Of a stretch of DNA of 64,000 nucleotides, positions 49,600-59,509 are shown piece after piece; the stretch's first letter is position 1, and every line of letters begins with the position of its first letter. Made by a program: the position numbers and the translations under genes. The notes below the pieces were generated by a model, which was given only the letters and a program-made list of their open reading frames with translations, made no database searches and was not told the origin of the DNA. This DNA comes from an uncultured Oscillospiraceae bacterium (GTDB lineage Bacteria > Bacillota > Clostridia > Oscillospirales > Oscillospiraceae), in the NCBI GenBank assembly GCA_900768135.1, contig CAAGBT010000055.1, forward strand, positions 62,001 through 126,000. Direction: 5' to 3'.

Positions 49600-51357
49600 A
49601 TGACGACCCGTGAATTTCAGCAGAAGAATACCCTTTCCATATTTTTGTCCTATTTCCGCCCGCACCGCGCGCTGTTCGCGCTTGACCTGATATGCGCCAC
49701 GGTCGTCTCCGTTATCGACCTGGCCTTTCCGCTCGTTACGCGCAGGTCGATGTACGACCTGCTGCCGCAGCAGCAGTACCGCGCGTTTTTCACCGTTATG
49801 GCGGTGATGATCGCAGCGTTCACGCTGCGCGCCCTGCTGTATTATGTCATTGCCTACTGGGGACACACGTTCGGCATCCGCGTGGAGGCGGATATCCGGC
49901 GGGATCTTTTCGTGCATATGCAGGAGCTGGATGTCAGCTTCTTTGACCATAACCGCACCGGCCAGCTGATGAGCCGCCTTACGAGCGATCTGTTCGAGAT
50001 CACAGAGCTTGCCCATCATGGGCCGGAGGACCTGCTGATCTCCAGCCTGACCATTATCGGCGCGCTTGCCATCATGTTCTCCATCGAATGGCGGCTGGCG
50101 CTGGTCGTGGCGTGCATCCTGCCGGTGTTTCTGGCGGTCATCATGTCCCGGCGGCGCAGGATGAGCGCCGCCTCGCGCAACGAGAAGAAAAAGACGGCCG
50201 CCATCAATGTCGGCATTGAATCCTCGCTTTCCGGCATCCGCACGGCGCGCGCTTTTGCCAACGAGGATGAGGAGATCGGGAAGTTCGACACGGCGAACGA
50301 GGCGTTCAAGACCTCCAAGCGCGCATTCCACCACGAGATGGGACTGTTCAACGCCACGATGGAGTTTTTTATGACGCTGCTTTCCGCCGCTGTGATCACG
50401 GTGGGCGGATATCTCATCATGCGCGGCGAGATGAACTATATCGATCTGATCACATTTTCGCTTTATATCACCACCTTTATCAACCCCGTGCGCAAGCTCG
50501 CCAACTTTTCCGAGATTTTTGCGCGCGGCTTTGCGGGCGTGGAGCGCTTTGTAGCGCTTATGCGCGTGGAACCCGCGCTGCGTGATGCGCCCGATGCGAA
50601 GGAGCTGACGGACTGCCGCGGCGAGATCGACGTCGATCACGTTAGCTTTTCCTACGATACGGAGGAAAAGGCCGATGGCGTGCTGCACGATGTGAGCGTG
50701 CATATCGCGCCGGGCGAAGCTGTGGCCATCGTGGGGCCGAGCGGCGGAGGGAAATCGACGCTCTGCCAGCTCATCCCCCGCTTTTACGAGGTCAGCGGCG
50801 GCGCGATCCGTATCGATGGGACTGATGTGCGCGCGCTCACGCAGGCCTCGCTGCACCGCGCCATCGGCATCGTGCAGCAGGATGTGTTCCTTTTTGCCGA
50901 CACGGTGCGCGAGAATATCCGCTACGGCCGCCCGGATGCAACGGATGCGGAGATCGCCGAGGCGGCGAAGCGCGCGGAGATCTACGATGATATCGTGGCC
51001 ATGCCGCAGGGCTTCGATACTTATGTTGGCGAGCGCGGCACGATGCTCTCTGGCGGGCAGAAGCAGCGCGTATCCATTGCGCGCATTTTCCTCAAGAATC
51101 CGTCCATCCTCATTCTGGACGAGGCGACCAGCGCGCTCGACAGCGTGACAGAGGTGAAGATCCAGCACGCGTTCGACGAGCTTTCGCGCGGGCGCACCGC
51201 ACTGATCATCGCGCACCGCTTATCGACCGTCCGCGGGGCGGACCGTATCCTCGTTGTTGAGGAAGGGCGCATCGCGGAGGAAGGGAGCCACGAGGCGCTG
51301 CTGGCAAAGAACGGCGCGTATGCCGCGCTTTGGCGCGCGCAGAACGGAGACGCCTGA
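49600..51357 (+). CDS. ABC exporter, fused permease and ATPase
   Basis: A 585-residue half-transporter. Six membrane helices occupy about 15-300. The ATPase domain has Walker A VGPSGGGKSTL at about 381-391, signature LSGGQKQRV, Walker B ILILDEATSALD, and the H-loop IIAHRLST. It would act as a homodimer or with another half. GGAGAGAGCT precedes the ATG at 49600. Its stop overlaps the S4-protein start by one base. The family exports lipids, drugs or peptides; nothing nearby defines the cargo. Confidence 0.93.
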   Translation: MTTREFQQKNTLSIFLSYFRPHRALFALDLICATVVSVIDLAFPLVTRRSMYDLLPQQQYRAFFTVMAVMIAAFTLRALLYYVIAYWGHTFGIRVEADIRRDLFVHMQELDVSFFDHNRTGQLMSRLTSDLFEITELAHHGPEDLLISSLTIIGALAIMFSIEWRLALVVACILPVFLAVIMSRRRRMSAASRNEKKKTAAINVGIESSLSGIRTARAFANEDEEIGKFDTANEAFKTSKRAFHHEMGLFNATMEFFMTLLSAAVITVGGYLIMRGEMNYIDLITFSLYITTFINPVRKLANFSEIFARGFAGVERFVALMRVEPALRDAPDAKELTDCRGEIDVDHVSFSYDTEEKADGVLHDVSVHIAPGEAVAIVGPSGGGKSTLCQLIPRFYEVSGGAIRIDGTDVRALTQASLHRAIGIVQQDVFLFADTVRENIRYGRPDATDAEIAEAAKRAEIYDDIVAMPQGFDTYVGERGTMLSGGQKQRVSIARIFLKNPSILILDEATSALDSVTEVKIQHAFDELSRGRTALIIAHRLSTVRGADRILVVEEGRIAEEGSHEALLAKNGAYAALWRAQNGDA

Positions 51358-52145
51358 TGGACCGCCGCCAACTGCTCGACCGCGCCGCACACGATGGAGA
51401 CGAGCGCATCCTGCTGGCTCACATTCTGGATAAATGCGAGCAGAGCCGCAGGCGCAATGTCCCGGCGGCAACGGATTTCCTGAGTCCTGCCGCGCAGCGC
51501 AGCGCGCGGGAAATGCTGCACGCCGCAGGCATCCGCACGGGCGTTGCCTTTTGCGGCGGCTACGAGAACGCGGAACGCAGGCTGCTCGTTTTCTTGCCCG
51601 ACTGGCAGGAGGAAAACGATGGCGGCGATTATATGACGGCGCTGCGCTGTATTTACCACGGGGAGGGAACGCTTACGCACCGGGATCTGCTCGGCGCGCT
51701 GATGGCGCAGGGCGTCACGCGCGAAAAGCTGGGCGACCTTCTGGCGGCGGAAGGCTCTGCAGATCTGATCGTCTCGCGCGATATTGCGCCGTATCTGCTG
51801 CAAAATCTGACCGGCGCGGGCCGCGTCCGTTTTGACGTTCATGAGATCGCGCTTCCGGCGCTGCGCGTCCCGGCGCCGGACGTGAAGGAGATCCGCGATA
51901 CGGTATCGGCGCTCCGGCTCGACGCTGTGGCGGCGAGCGGGTTTTCCCTCAGCCGCGGCAGGGCGCAGGAGCTTATTTCCTCGGGGCGCGTGCAGCTCAA
52001 CCATCGCGAAACGCTCAAGAGCGACGCGCCCGTTGCGCAGGGGGACGTGATCTCCGCGCGCGGACTGGGGAAGTTTGAGGTCGCCGCCGTGGGCGGACTG
52101 AGCAGAAAGGGAAGAACGGCGGTCACGCTGCGCCGCTATCTGTAA
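51357..52145 (+). CDS. S4-domain RNA-binding protein (YlmH-like)
   Basis: A 262-residue protein with a C-terminal S4 RNA-binding domain at about 180-245 (LDAVAASGFSLSRGRAQELISSGRVQLN in two helices). The N-terminal part is like YlmH, a ribosome-associated factor involved in cell division and translation rescue in Bacillus. It begins MDRRQLLDRAAHDGDERILLAHILDKCEQ and includes FCGGYENAERRLLVFLPDW. The start ATG at 51357 overlaps the ABC exporter stop (TGATG). It lies 16 bases before the DUF896 gene. Its usual neighbours (divisome genes) are absent here. Confidence 0.85.
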   Translation: MDRRQLLDRAAHDGDERILLAHILDKCEQSRRRNVPAATDFLSPAAQRSAREMLHAAGIRTGVAFCGGYENAERRLLVFLPDWQEENDGGDYMTALRCIYHGEGTLTHRDLLGALMAQGVTREKLGDLLAAEGSADLIVSRDIAPYLLQNLTGAGRVRFDVHEIALPALRVPAPDVKEIRDTVSALRLDAVAASGFSLSRGRAQELISSGRVQLNHRETLKSDAPVAQGDVISARGLGKFEVAAVGGLSRKGRTAVTLRRYL

Positions 52146-52161
52146 AGGAGAAGAGAACGCA

Positions 52162-52410
52162 ATGACGATGGATGAAAAGATCGCGCGGATCAACGCGCTG
52201 GCCCGCAAGGCGAAAAGCGCGGGCCTGACCGATGCGGAAAAGGAAGAACAGGCGCGGCTCCGCCGCGACTACATCGACTCGGTGAAGGCAAACCTCAAAT
52301 CGCAGCTCGACTCGCTCTACGTGCTCGATGAAAAGAGCGGCAAGAAGACGAACATCATCGACTTTGAACGCGAGCGCGCCGCGAGAGCGGGCGAAAAGAA
52401 GGAGAAATGA
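52162..52410 (+). CDS. DUF896 (YnzC-like) small protein
   Basis: An 82-residue protein with the DUF896 pattern: KIARINALARKAKSAGLTD, then EKEEQARLRRDYIDSVKANL in a helical hairpin. Bacillus YnzC and YneA-linked relatives belong here, and the function is unclear. A charged 25-residue tail extends past the family's usual end. AAAGGAGAAGAGAACGCA precedes the ATG. It sits between the S4 protein and the XpaC-like gene, with 3 bases to the latter. Confidence 0.85.
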   Translation: MTMDEKIARINALARKAKSAGLTDAEKEEQARLRRDYIDSVKANLKSQLDSLYVLDEKSGKKTNIIDFERERAARAGEKKEK

Positions 52411-52413
52411 TCG

Positions 52414-53634
52414 ATGGGCAAGGAATTTGAGTACGACCCCGAAAGCGGCTCATTCCGCTTTGACGAGGGCGGGAAAGCACAGAAGAAGGATGGCGGCGAC
52501 ATCGGCAGCTGGATCGTCATCGCGGCGCTTTTTGCCTTCGGCCTCTGGCCGATCGGCCTGATCGCGCTCATTTCGAAGCTTTCCGACCGCCCGAAGAAGG
52601 CGAGCGCCCCGCGCAGCGGGATGCGCACGAGCACCAGCCCGAACGCAAACGTCACCGCGCGCAGCACGAACAAGGTGGAAAAGACCGTCGTGCAGACGGC
52701 GAAGAAGATGAACCGCGCGCCGAAGACCTCGGACAAGACCGCGCGCATCCTCACCATTGTCGGCGGCATTCTCGCCGCGTGCTTCGGTGTTGCGCTCATT
52801 CCGCAGATCGCCGAGATCATCGCCTACGGATGGTATTCCTATATGCTCAAGGATATCCTGTACACCGGCGGATTTCTTGCCGGCGGTCTTGTGATGTTTG
52901 CCGCCGGCCGGCGCATGAAGCGCCGCAGCGCGCGCATCGCGCGCTACCTCGCCGTGATGGGCGAGCGCAGCTATATTGGAATCAACGAGCTGTGCGCCGT
53001 TTCCGGCAAGCGCCGCAAGACCGTGGAACGCGACCTTGAGTTCATGGTGGAAAAGGGGATGCTCAGCGCCGGGGCCTATTTCGACAGCGGGCGCGGGATG
53101 TTCTTCCGCAGCGCCGAGGCGTTCGCCGAGTATGCGGAGGAAAAGAGCCGCCGGGAGAACGTTACCCCCAAGGAGGCCAACGAGGGCTACGCCGGCGCGC
53201 TGCGCGCCATCCGCGCCGCGAACGACCGCATTGCCGATCCCGTTCTTTCTGAGAAGATCGACCACCTCGAGCTGGTCGCGGGCAAGATCCTCCGCGAGGT
53301 GGAGGAGCATCCGGAAAAGCAGCGGCAGGCGGCAACGTTCCTCAATTATTACCTGCCCACAACGCTCAAGCTGCTTGACAGCTATGCAAAGTTTGAAGAG
53401 GCGGGGATCGAGGGCGAAAATCTCTCCCGCGCGCAGGAGCGCATCGAGGAGACGATGGACGCGCTCATCAAGGGCTTTGACAAGCAGCTTGACGACCTTT
53501 ACCGCAGCGAGGCGATGGACATCGACAGCGATATCCGCGTGATGGAAAATATGCTCCGGCGCGACACGGTGAGCGTGGAAGAGGACTTCGGCCTCGGCGG
53601 CGCGGCGGTGCAGCGCGCGCAGGAGGAGGAATAA
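52414..53634 (+). CDS. XpaC-family membrane protein with winged-helix-like insert
   Basis: A 406-residue protein. One helix at about 30-52 and two more at about 112-165 place it in the membrane. Residues 170-235 resemble a winged helix (YIGINELCAVSGKRRKTVERDLEFMVEKGML split across helices). The C-terminal 130 residues match the XpaC (5-bromo-4-chloroindolyl phosphate hydrolysis) family: LRAIRAANDRI..., FLNYYLPTTLKLLDSYAKFEE. XpaC proteins often accompany TelA, which is not in the window. The real function is unknown. GGAGAAATGATCG precedes the ATG. The gene precedes glgB with no terminator in the 70-base gap. Confidence 0.85.
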   Translation: MGKEFEYDPESGSFRFDEGGKAQKKDGGDIGSWIVIAALFAFGLWPIGLIALISKLSDRPKKASAPRSGMRTSTSPNANVTARSTNKVEKTVVQTAKKMNRAPKTSDKTARILTIVGGILAACFGVALIPQIAEIIAYGWYSYMLKDILYTGGFLAGGLVMFAAGRRMKRRSARIARYLAVMGERSYIGINELCAVSGKRRKTVERDLEFMVEKGMLSAGAYFDSGRGMFFRSAEAFAEYAEEKSRRENVTPKEANEGYAGALRAIRAANDRIADPVLSEKIDHLELVAGKILREVEEHPEKQRQAATFLNYYLPTTLKLLDSYAKFEEAGIEGENLSRAQERIEETMDALIKGFDKQLDDLYRSEAMDIDSDIRVMENMLRRDTVSVEEDFGLGGAAVQRAQEEE

Positions 53635-53707
53635 GGCGCGGAGACGACGGGTTTCGGCCTGCCGCGCCGCCCCTGCTGTGCTATGGTAAGAAATGAAGGA
53701 GAAGCGC

Positions 53708-55672
53708 ATGAACAAACCGGGCAGACGATTTGACGCCGCCGCCTTTTACGGCGGCACGAACAGCGAGGCCTACCGCTATCTGGGCGCGCACCGCGCGCGG
53801 CGCGGCGGCGTGGAGGGCTACGTTTTCCGCGTGTGGGCGCCAAACGCCGCCTACGTCTCCGTTGTGGGAGATTTCTGCGGCTGGAACGGATATGAGCATC
53901 CCATGCAGCGCAATGCCGACGGCTTCTGGGAGACCTTTGCTGCAGGGCTGAAGCAGTACGACGCCTACAAATACGCCGTTACCTCTGCGCAGGGCCGCAC
54001 GGTGCTGAAGACGGATCCCTATGCGTTCCACGCGGAAACGCGCCCCGGCAACGCCGGAAAGCTTTACGATCTGCGCGGCTACCGCTGGGGGGATAAAGCG
54101 TGGCGCGAAAGCCGCGCGTCCCGCCCGGCCTGCGAGGGGCCGCTCAATATTTACGAGGTACACCTCGGTTCCTGGCGCAGGCGCGAAAACGGCGGGTTCT
54201 ACGATTACCGCTCGCTGGCGCGCGAGCTTGCACCCTACGTCAGGGAGCTTGGCTACAACTGCGTTGAGCTGATGCCCATCACCGAGTATCCGCTCGACGA
54301 TTCCTGGGGCTATCAGTGTACCGGCTATTTTGCCGCCACCTCGCGCTACGGCACGCCGAAGGACTTTATGTATTTTGTCGATTATATGCACCGCAGCGGC
54401 ATTTCCGTTATCCTTGACTGGGTGCCTGCGCATTTCTGCAAGGATGAACACGGACTGATCGACTTTGACGGCACGCCCTGCTACGAATATGCCGACCCGC
54501 TCAAGCGCGAGCATGAGGGATGGGGGACGCGGGTGTTCGATTACGGACGCGGCGAGGTGAGGAGCTTTCTGCTCTCGTCGGCCGCATTCTGGCTGCGCGA
54601 GTTCCACCTCGACGGTCTGCGCGTGGATGCGGTCGCCTCCATGCTGTACCTCGACTACGGACGCGCGGCGGGATGCTGGACGCCCAACCGGTACGGCGGG
54701 CGCGAAAATCTGGAGGCCATCGAATTCCTCCGCGCGCTGAACCGCACCGCATTTGCCGTTAATCCCGGCGCGCTCATGGTAGCGGAGGAGTCTACGGCGT
54801 GGCCGCTTGTCACGCGCCCGGCGGAGGACGGGGGACTGGGATTCAACCTCAAGTGGAACATGGGCTGGATGAACGATATGTGCCACTACCTGAAGCTTGA
54901 CCCGTGGTTCCGTCAGTTCCACCACAGGGACATCACCTTCTCGCTGATGTACGCTTTTTCCGAGAACTTTGTTCTTCCCATCTCGCACGATGAGGTGGTC
55001 TACATGAAAGGCTCGCTGCGCGGCAAAATGCCAGGGGACGACTGGCAGCAGCTCGCCGGCGTGCGTGCGTTCACGGCGTATCTTCTTTCCCACCCGGGAA
55101 AGAAGCTTACGTTTATGGGCGCTGAGCTTGGCCAGTGGCACGAGTGGGATTTTGCCTCGCAGCTCGACTGGTATCTGCTCGAAAATGAGGAAAACCGGAA
55201 GATCCACCGCTTTTTCAAGGAGATCAACGCCTTTTACCTGTCGCAGAGTCCGCTCTGGGAGATCGACTTTTCGTGGGAGGGCTTTGAGTGGCTCGTGGCC
55301 GATGACAACGAGAACAACGTTGTCGTTTTCGTCCGGCGTGACCGCGCGGGCGGAGAGCTGATCGCCGCCGTCAATTTCTCCCCTGTCGGGCGGCGCGGCT
55401 ACCGCTTCGGCGTGCCGCCGAAGGCGGCGTACCGCGAGGCGTTTACCACCGACCGGCGCGAATACGGCGGCACGGGCGATTGGCTGAACAGCGTACCCGT
55501 CAAAACGCAGGCGCTGCCCTCGCATGGGCGCCCCTGCTCCATTGCCGTGGATCTGCCGCCGCTCGGCGCGGCGTTCTTTGTCGGCGAGGGCGTGTGGACC
55601 GCGCCGAACGAGGTGCGGGAAGAACCGCCGGAGGAACAGCTGGAAAAAGCAAATGATCGTATGGATCTATGA
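53708..55672 (+). CDS. glgB: 1,4-alpha-glucan branching enzyme
   Basis: A 654-residue GH13 enzyme that adds alpha-1,6 branches to glycogen. A CBM48-like N-terminal domain is at about 20-110 (VFRVWAPNAAYVSVVGDFCGWN split). The catalytic barrel has the nucleophile Asp in DGLRVDAVASMLYLDY, the acid Glu in MVAEESTAWP, and the third acid in PISHDEVVY. A C-terminal beta domain closes it. I chose the ATG at 53708, with AAGGAG upstream; an ATG at 53693 precedes that site. It is the first gene of the glycogen operon and overlaps or abuts glgC. Confidence 0.94.
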   Translation: MNKPGRRFDAAAFYGGTNSEAYRYLGAHRARRGGVEGYVFRVWAPNAAYVSVVGDFCGWNGYEHPMQRNADGFWETFAAGLKQYDAYKYAVTSAQGRTVLKTDPYAFHAETRPGNAGKLYDLRGYRWGDKAWRESRASRPACEGPLNIYEVHLGSWRRRENGGFYDYRSLARELAPYVRELGYNCVELMPITEYPLDDSWGYQCTGYFAATSRYGTPKDFMYFVDYMHRSGISVILDWVPAHFCKDEHGLIDFDGTPCYEYADPLKREHEGWGTRVFDYGRGEVRSFLLSSAAFWLREFHLDGLRVDAVASMLYLDYGRAAGCWTPNRYGGRENLEAIEFLRALNRTAFAVNPGALMVAEESTAWPLVTRPAEDGGLGFNLKWNMGWMNDMCHYLKLDPWFRQFHHRDITFSLMYAFSENFVLPISHDEVVYMKGSLRGKMPGDDWQQLAGVRAFTAYLLSHPGKKLTFMGAELGQWHEWDFASQLDWYLLENEENRKIHRFFKEINAFYLSQSPLWEIDFSWEGFEWLVADDNENNVVVFVRRDRAGGELIAAVNFSPVGRRGYRFGVPPKAAYREAFTTDRREYGGTGDWLNSVPVKTQALPSHGRPCSIAVDLPPLGAAFFVGEGVWTAPNEVREEPPEEQLEKANDRMDL

Positions 55673-55701
55673 TAAAAAGGCTAAAAGGAGGAGTTACGAG
55701 C

Positions 55702-56910
55702 GTGAAAAAAGAATGTATCGCCATGCTGCTTGCCGGCGGGCAGGGCAGCCGGCTCTATGTGCTTACGGAGAATATGGCAAAGCCCGCCGTGCCGTTCGGC
55801 GGCAAGTTCCGCATTATCGACTTTCCGCTTTCCAACTGCGCCAATGCCGGCATCGATACCGTCGGCGTTCTTACGCAATACCGCCCGCTGGAGCTGAACC
55901 GCTACATCGGCTCCGGTCAGCCGTGGGATCTTGACCGCAGCGACGGCGGCGTTCATATCCTGCCGCCGTATCAGAGCGCAGACGGTGCGTCGTGGTATAA
56001 GGGTACGGCCAATGCTATTTTCCAGAATATCGGCTTTGTCGATATGTACGATCCGGATTACGTTCTCATCCTCTCCGGCGACCATATCTACAAGATGGAC
56101 TACGCCGCGATGCTCACCCACCACAAGCGCGCAGGCGCGGACTGCACCATCTCCGTGATGGAGGTCCCCTGGGAGGAGGCTTCGCGCTTCGGCATCATGA
56201 ACGTGGACGCGGAGGATACCATTGTCGCCTTTGAGGAAAAGCCCGCGCAGCCGAAAAGCAACCTTGCCTCTATGGGCATTTACATCTTTTCCTGGCAGAA
56301 GCTGCGCCGCTATCTGATCGAGGACGAGGGCGATGAGGCCAGCAGTAACGATTTCGGCAAAAATATCATCCCCAAAATGCTGGCGAACGGCGAGAAAATG
56401 TCTGCCTACCGCTTCGAGGGATACTGGAAGGACGTCGGCACGCTGGATTCCCTCTGGGATGCGAATATGGATATGCTTGCACCCGGCAGCGGGCTGAATC
56501 TGCTGGAAAAAGACTGGCCGATTTACAGCCGCTCGCCCTCCGTGCCGCCGGCGTTCCTTGGAAAGCGCGCCCATGTGGAGCACAGCGTTGTTTCCCGCGG
56601 CTGCGCCGTGGAGGGCGAGGCGGAGAACTCCGTCCTCTCCGAGCGCTGCACCGTGGAGGAGGGGGCAAGCGTCCAGTATTCCATCCTGATGCCCGGCGCG
56701 GTGGTGAAAAAGGACGCGCGCGTAGCTTACGCCATCATCGGCGAAGACGCCGTGATCGGCGAACGCGCGCTTGTCGGCCAGCCGCCGGAGAGCGCTGCGC
56801 CGGAGAACTGGGGCATCGCCGTGGTCGGGCCCGGCGCGGCGGTGGCGGACGGACATATTTTGCCGGCCAAGCGGATGCGCAGCCGCGACGGAAAGGAGAC
56901 GGTACGATGA
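55702..56910 (+). CDS. glgC: Glucose-1-phosphate adenylyltransferase, catalytic subunit
   Basis: A 402-residue enzyme that makes ADP-glucose. The N-terminal nucleotide motif is MLLAGGQGSRLYVLTENMAKPA (about 7-28) with PFGGKFRIIDFPLSNC after it. The conserved FEEKP is near 180 and left-handed beta-helix repeats form the C-terminus. I chose the GTG at 55702, with AGGAGGAG 8 bases upstream; an ATG at 55669 overlaps the glgB stop and would add 11 unconserved residues. It overlaps glgD by 4 bases, so the two subunits are coupled. GlgC/GlgD hetero-oligomers are typical of Firmicutes. Confidence 0.93.
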   Translation: MKKECIAMLLAGGQGSRLYVLTENMAKPAVPFGGKFRIIDFPLSNCANAGIDTVGVLTQYRPLELNRYIGSGQPWDLDRSDGGVHILPPYQSADGASWYKGTANAIFQNIGFVDMYDPDYVLILSGDHIYKMDYAAMLTHHKRAGADCTISVMEVPWEEASRFGIMNVDAEDTIVAFEEKPAQPKSNLASMGIYIFSWQKLRRYLIEDEGDEASSNDFGKNIIPKMLANGEKMSAYRFEGYWKDVGTLDSLWDANMDMLAPGSGLNLLEKDWPIYSRSPSVPPAFLGKRAHVEHSVVSRGCAVEGEAENSVLSERCTVEEGASVQYSILMPGAVVKKDARVAYAIIGEDAVIGERALVGQPPESAAPENWGIAVVGPGAAVADGHILPAKRMRSRDGKETVR

Positions 56911-58019
56911 ACGGACTGCACGGGATCATTTTCGCCTATGAAAAATCACCCGGCCTGCGTGAGCTGACGGAGCGGCGGATGCCCGCCTCGCTTCCCTTCG
57001 GCGGGCGCTACCGCGCCGTGGACTTCATGCTCTCCAACATGGAGAGCGCCGGCATCACGGATGTGGGCGTGGTGCTGCACGGGAATTATCAGAGCCTGAT
57101 CGACCATATCGGCAACGGCAAAACGTGGGATATGGCGCGCAAATACGGCGGACTGAAGCTGCTGCCGCCCTTTGCCGGCGGCAGCAAGTACCGCAGCGAG
57201 GAGTTCCGCGGCAAGCTCGATGCGCTTGCCGGCGTGCGATCCTATCTTGCCAGCATCCGGCAGGATTATGTGGTGCTGTCCGACAGCGACCTGATCATCA
57301 ATCTTCCGCTCCAGCAGGTGCTGGAGGCGCATCTGGAAAGCGGCGCGGATATCACCTGTGTCTGCACGGCGAACGGCGGCTTTGTGGAGAACGCTACCTA
57401 CTTTACGCTGGACGATGCAGGGCGCGTTACGCAGACGCGCTGCGCCCCGCGCACGGCCTCGGGCTATCGCAGCCTTGAGATTTATCTGCTGCGGCGCGAG
57501 CTGCTGCTGGCGCTTGTAGATGAATGCGCCGCGCAGGAGCAGTACAGCTTCCGCAGCGATGTGCTGTGCGCGAGAGGACGGCAGCTTGACCTGCGCGGCT
57601 TTGTGTGGGATGGGTTTGCCGCGCAGCTGCGCACTGTGCGCGAATATTACGAGCGCAGCATGGAGCTGCTCGATCCCGCCGTCCGCGCGGAGCTTTTCTG
57701 CCCGGCGCGGCCCATCCGCGCCAAGGAGGACGACGAGGCCGCATCCTATATCGCGCCGGATACGCGCTGCGCGAACGCGCTGATCGCCGACGGATGCCAG
57801 ATCGAGGGTACGGTGGAGGACAGCATCCTCTTCCCGGGCGTCAGGATCGGCAAGGGCAGCAGCGTGAAAAACTGCATCCTCTTTAAGAATACCGTAGTGG
57901 AGGACGGAGTGACGCTCCGGAACGTTATTACGGACAAAAATGTGCGCATCCGCTGCGGCGGTACGCTCATCGGGCACGAGAGCTATCCGCTTGCCGTAAG
58001 CAAGGGCAGCGTGATATGA
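56907..58019 (+). CDS. glgD: Glucose-1-phosphate adenylyltransferase, regulatory subunit
   Basis: A 370-residue paralogue of GlgC. The N-terminal GGxGxRL nucleotide loop is missing (the region reads IIFAYEKSPGLRELTERRMPA), the hallmark of GlgD, which modulates GlgC instead of catalysing. The body has PFGGRYRAVDFMLSNM and the C-terminal beta-helix repeats (SSVKNCILFKNTVVEDGVT split). Coupled to glgC by ATGA overlap and followed by glgA. Present in Bacillus and Clostridia glycogen operons. Confidence 0.93.
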   Translation: MNGLHGIIFAYEKSPGLRELTERRMPASLPFGGRYRAVDFMLSNMESAGITDVGVVLHGNYQSLIDHIGNGKTWDMARKYGGLKLLPPFAGGSKYRSEEFRGKLDALAGVRSYLASIRQDYVVLSDSDLIINLPLQQVLEAHLESGADITCVCTANGGFVENATYFTLDDAGRVTQTRCAPRTASGYRSLEIYLLRRELLLALVDECAAQEQYSFRSDVLCARGRQLDLRGFVWDGFAAQLRTVREYYERSMELLDPAVRAELFCPARPIRAKEDDEAASYIAPDTRCANALIADGCQIEGTVEDSILFPGVRIGKGSSVKNCILFKNTVVEDGVTLRNVITDKNVRIRCGGTLIGHESYPLAVSKGSVI

Positions 58020-58057
58020 CAGCTCTCCTCGAACGAACAGAGGAAAGGAGAATCGGA

Positions 58058-59491
58058 ATGAACATTTTATATGCAGCCAGCGAGGCGGCGCCATTCTGCA
58101 AGACCGGCGGCCTTGCGGATGTAGCGGGCAGCCTGCCGCAGGCGCTGGCCGCGAACGGCGACCGCGTAAGCGTGATCCTGCCGCTCTACGAATGCGTGAA
58201 GGATCGGTGGGGCGATCAGCTGCACTTTGAAAAGTGGACGTTTGTGCGCCTTGCGTGGCGCAGCGTGTACTGCGGGCTGTTCTCGCTTGAGCGCGAGGGC
58301 GTTACCTGGTATTTTGTGGATAACGAGAGCTATTTCCGCCGCAGCGAGCTTTACGGCTACTTCGACGATGGCGAGCGCTTCGCCTTCTTTTCCCGTGCGG
58401 TGACAGAGCTGCTGAAGTCTCTGCCGGAAAAGCCGGACGTTGTTCACTGCAACGACTGGCAGAGCGCGCTCATCCCTGTGTATATCCGCGACGAGGCCGT
58501 GCGCGACGATTTTTACAAGAGCATCCGCACGGTCGTCACCGTCCACAATATCGAATACCAGGGGCGCTATGGGCGCGAAACGCTTGAGGACCTCTTCGGC
58601 CTGGACCGCGGCTGGTTCGACGGCGGCACGCTGGAATTCGGCGGCGATATCAACCTGCTCAAGGGCGCGATCGTCACGGCGGACGCCGTGACTGCCGTCA
58701 GCCCCACCTACGCGCAGGAGCTGAAATACGCCTACTTTGCCCATGGTCTTGAAACGGTGATGGCCGGGAACGCGCGCAAGCTGCACGGCGTACTCAACGG
58801 CATCGACATGAAGCGCTACGACCCCGCCGCAGACGGCAGCCTTGTGAGCGCCTACAGCGCGCACGACCTTTCCGGAAAGGCGAAGGACAAGGCGCAGCTG
58901 CAAACGGCGCTTGGCCTTCCGGAGCGGCCCGATACGCCCGTGCTTGCCATGGTCTCCCGCCTTGTGGCCCACAAGGGGCTGGATCTCGTATGCGAAACGC
59001 TCGACTACTTTATGGAGAAGGACGTGCAGTTTGTCGTTCTCGGCAAGGGCGATGCGAAGTATGAGACCTTCTTCCGCTTTGCGCAGTCCCGCTACGGCGG
59101 GCGCATGGCGGTGTACCTGGGCTATTCGGAGAGCCTTGCCATGCAGATCTACGCGGGCGCGGATCTGTTCCTGATGCCCTCGAAGAGCGAACCCTGCGGC
59201 CTTTCGCAGATGATCGCCATGCGCTACGGCGCGGTGCCGATCGTGCGCGAGACCGGCGGCCTGAAGGATACCGTACACGCCTACGAGGCATGGAACGGCG
59301 CGGGCAACGGCTTCAGCTTTGCCAACTATAACGCCGGCGATATGTGCCATGTGATCTGCGAGGCGATCGACCTTTACCATAACAACAGGGCCGCTTACGC
59401 GCTTCTCCAGCAGCGCGGCATGACCGCCGACTTCAGCTGGGCGCGCTCGGCGCAGGAATACCACGATATTTACGAATCCATCTGCAAATGA
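58058..59491 (+). CDS. glgA: Glycogen synthase
   Basis: A 477-residue GT5 enzyme adding glucose from ADP-glucose to the growing chain. KTGGLADVAGSLPQALA at about residues 15-31 carries the ADP-glucose-binding Lys-x-Gly-Gly motif. The C-terminal domain has the conserved SRLVAHKGLDLV and SKSEPCGLSQMIAMRYG. GAAAGGAGAATCGGA precedes the ATG at 58058; an in-frame ATG at 58016 overlaps the glgD end and lacks a site. It lies 18 bases before glgP. Confidence 0.95.
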   Translation: MNILYAASEAAPFCKTGGLADVAGSLPQALAANGDRVSVILPLYECVKDRWGDQLHFEKWTFVRLAWRSVYCGLFSLEREGVTWYFVDNESYFRRSELYGYFDDGERFAFFSRAVTELLKSLPEKPDVVHCNDWQSALIPVYIRDEAVRDDFYKSIRTVVTVHNIEYQGRYGRETLEDLFGLDRGWFDGGTLEFGGDINLLKGAIVTADAVTAVSPTYAQELKYAYFAHGLETVMAGNARKLHGVLNGIDMKRYDPAADGSLVSAYSAHDLSGKAKDKAQLQTALGLPERPDTPVLAMVSRLVAHKGLDLVCETLDYFMEKDVQFVVLGKGDAKYETFFRFAQSRYGGRMAVYLGYSESLAMQIYAGADLFLMPSKSEPCGLSQMIAMRYGAVPIVRETGGLKDTVHAYEAWNGAGNGFSFANYNAGDMCHVICEAIDLYHNNRAAYALLQQRGMTADFSWARSAQEYHDIYESICK

Positions 59492-59509
59492 AAGAAAAGG
59501 GAATGATCT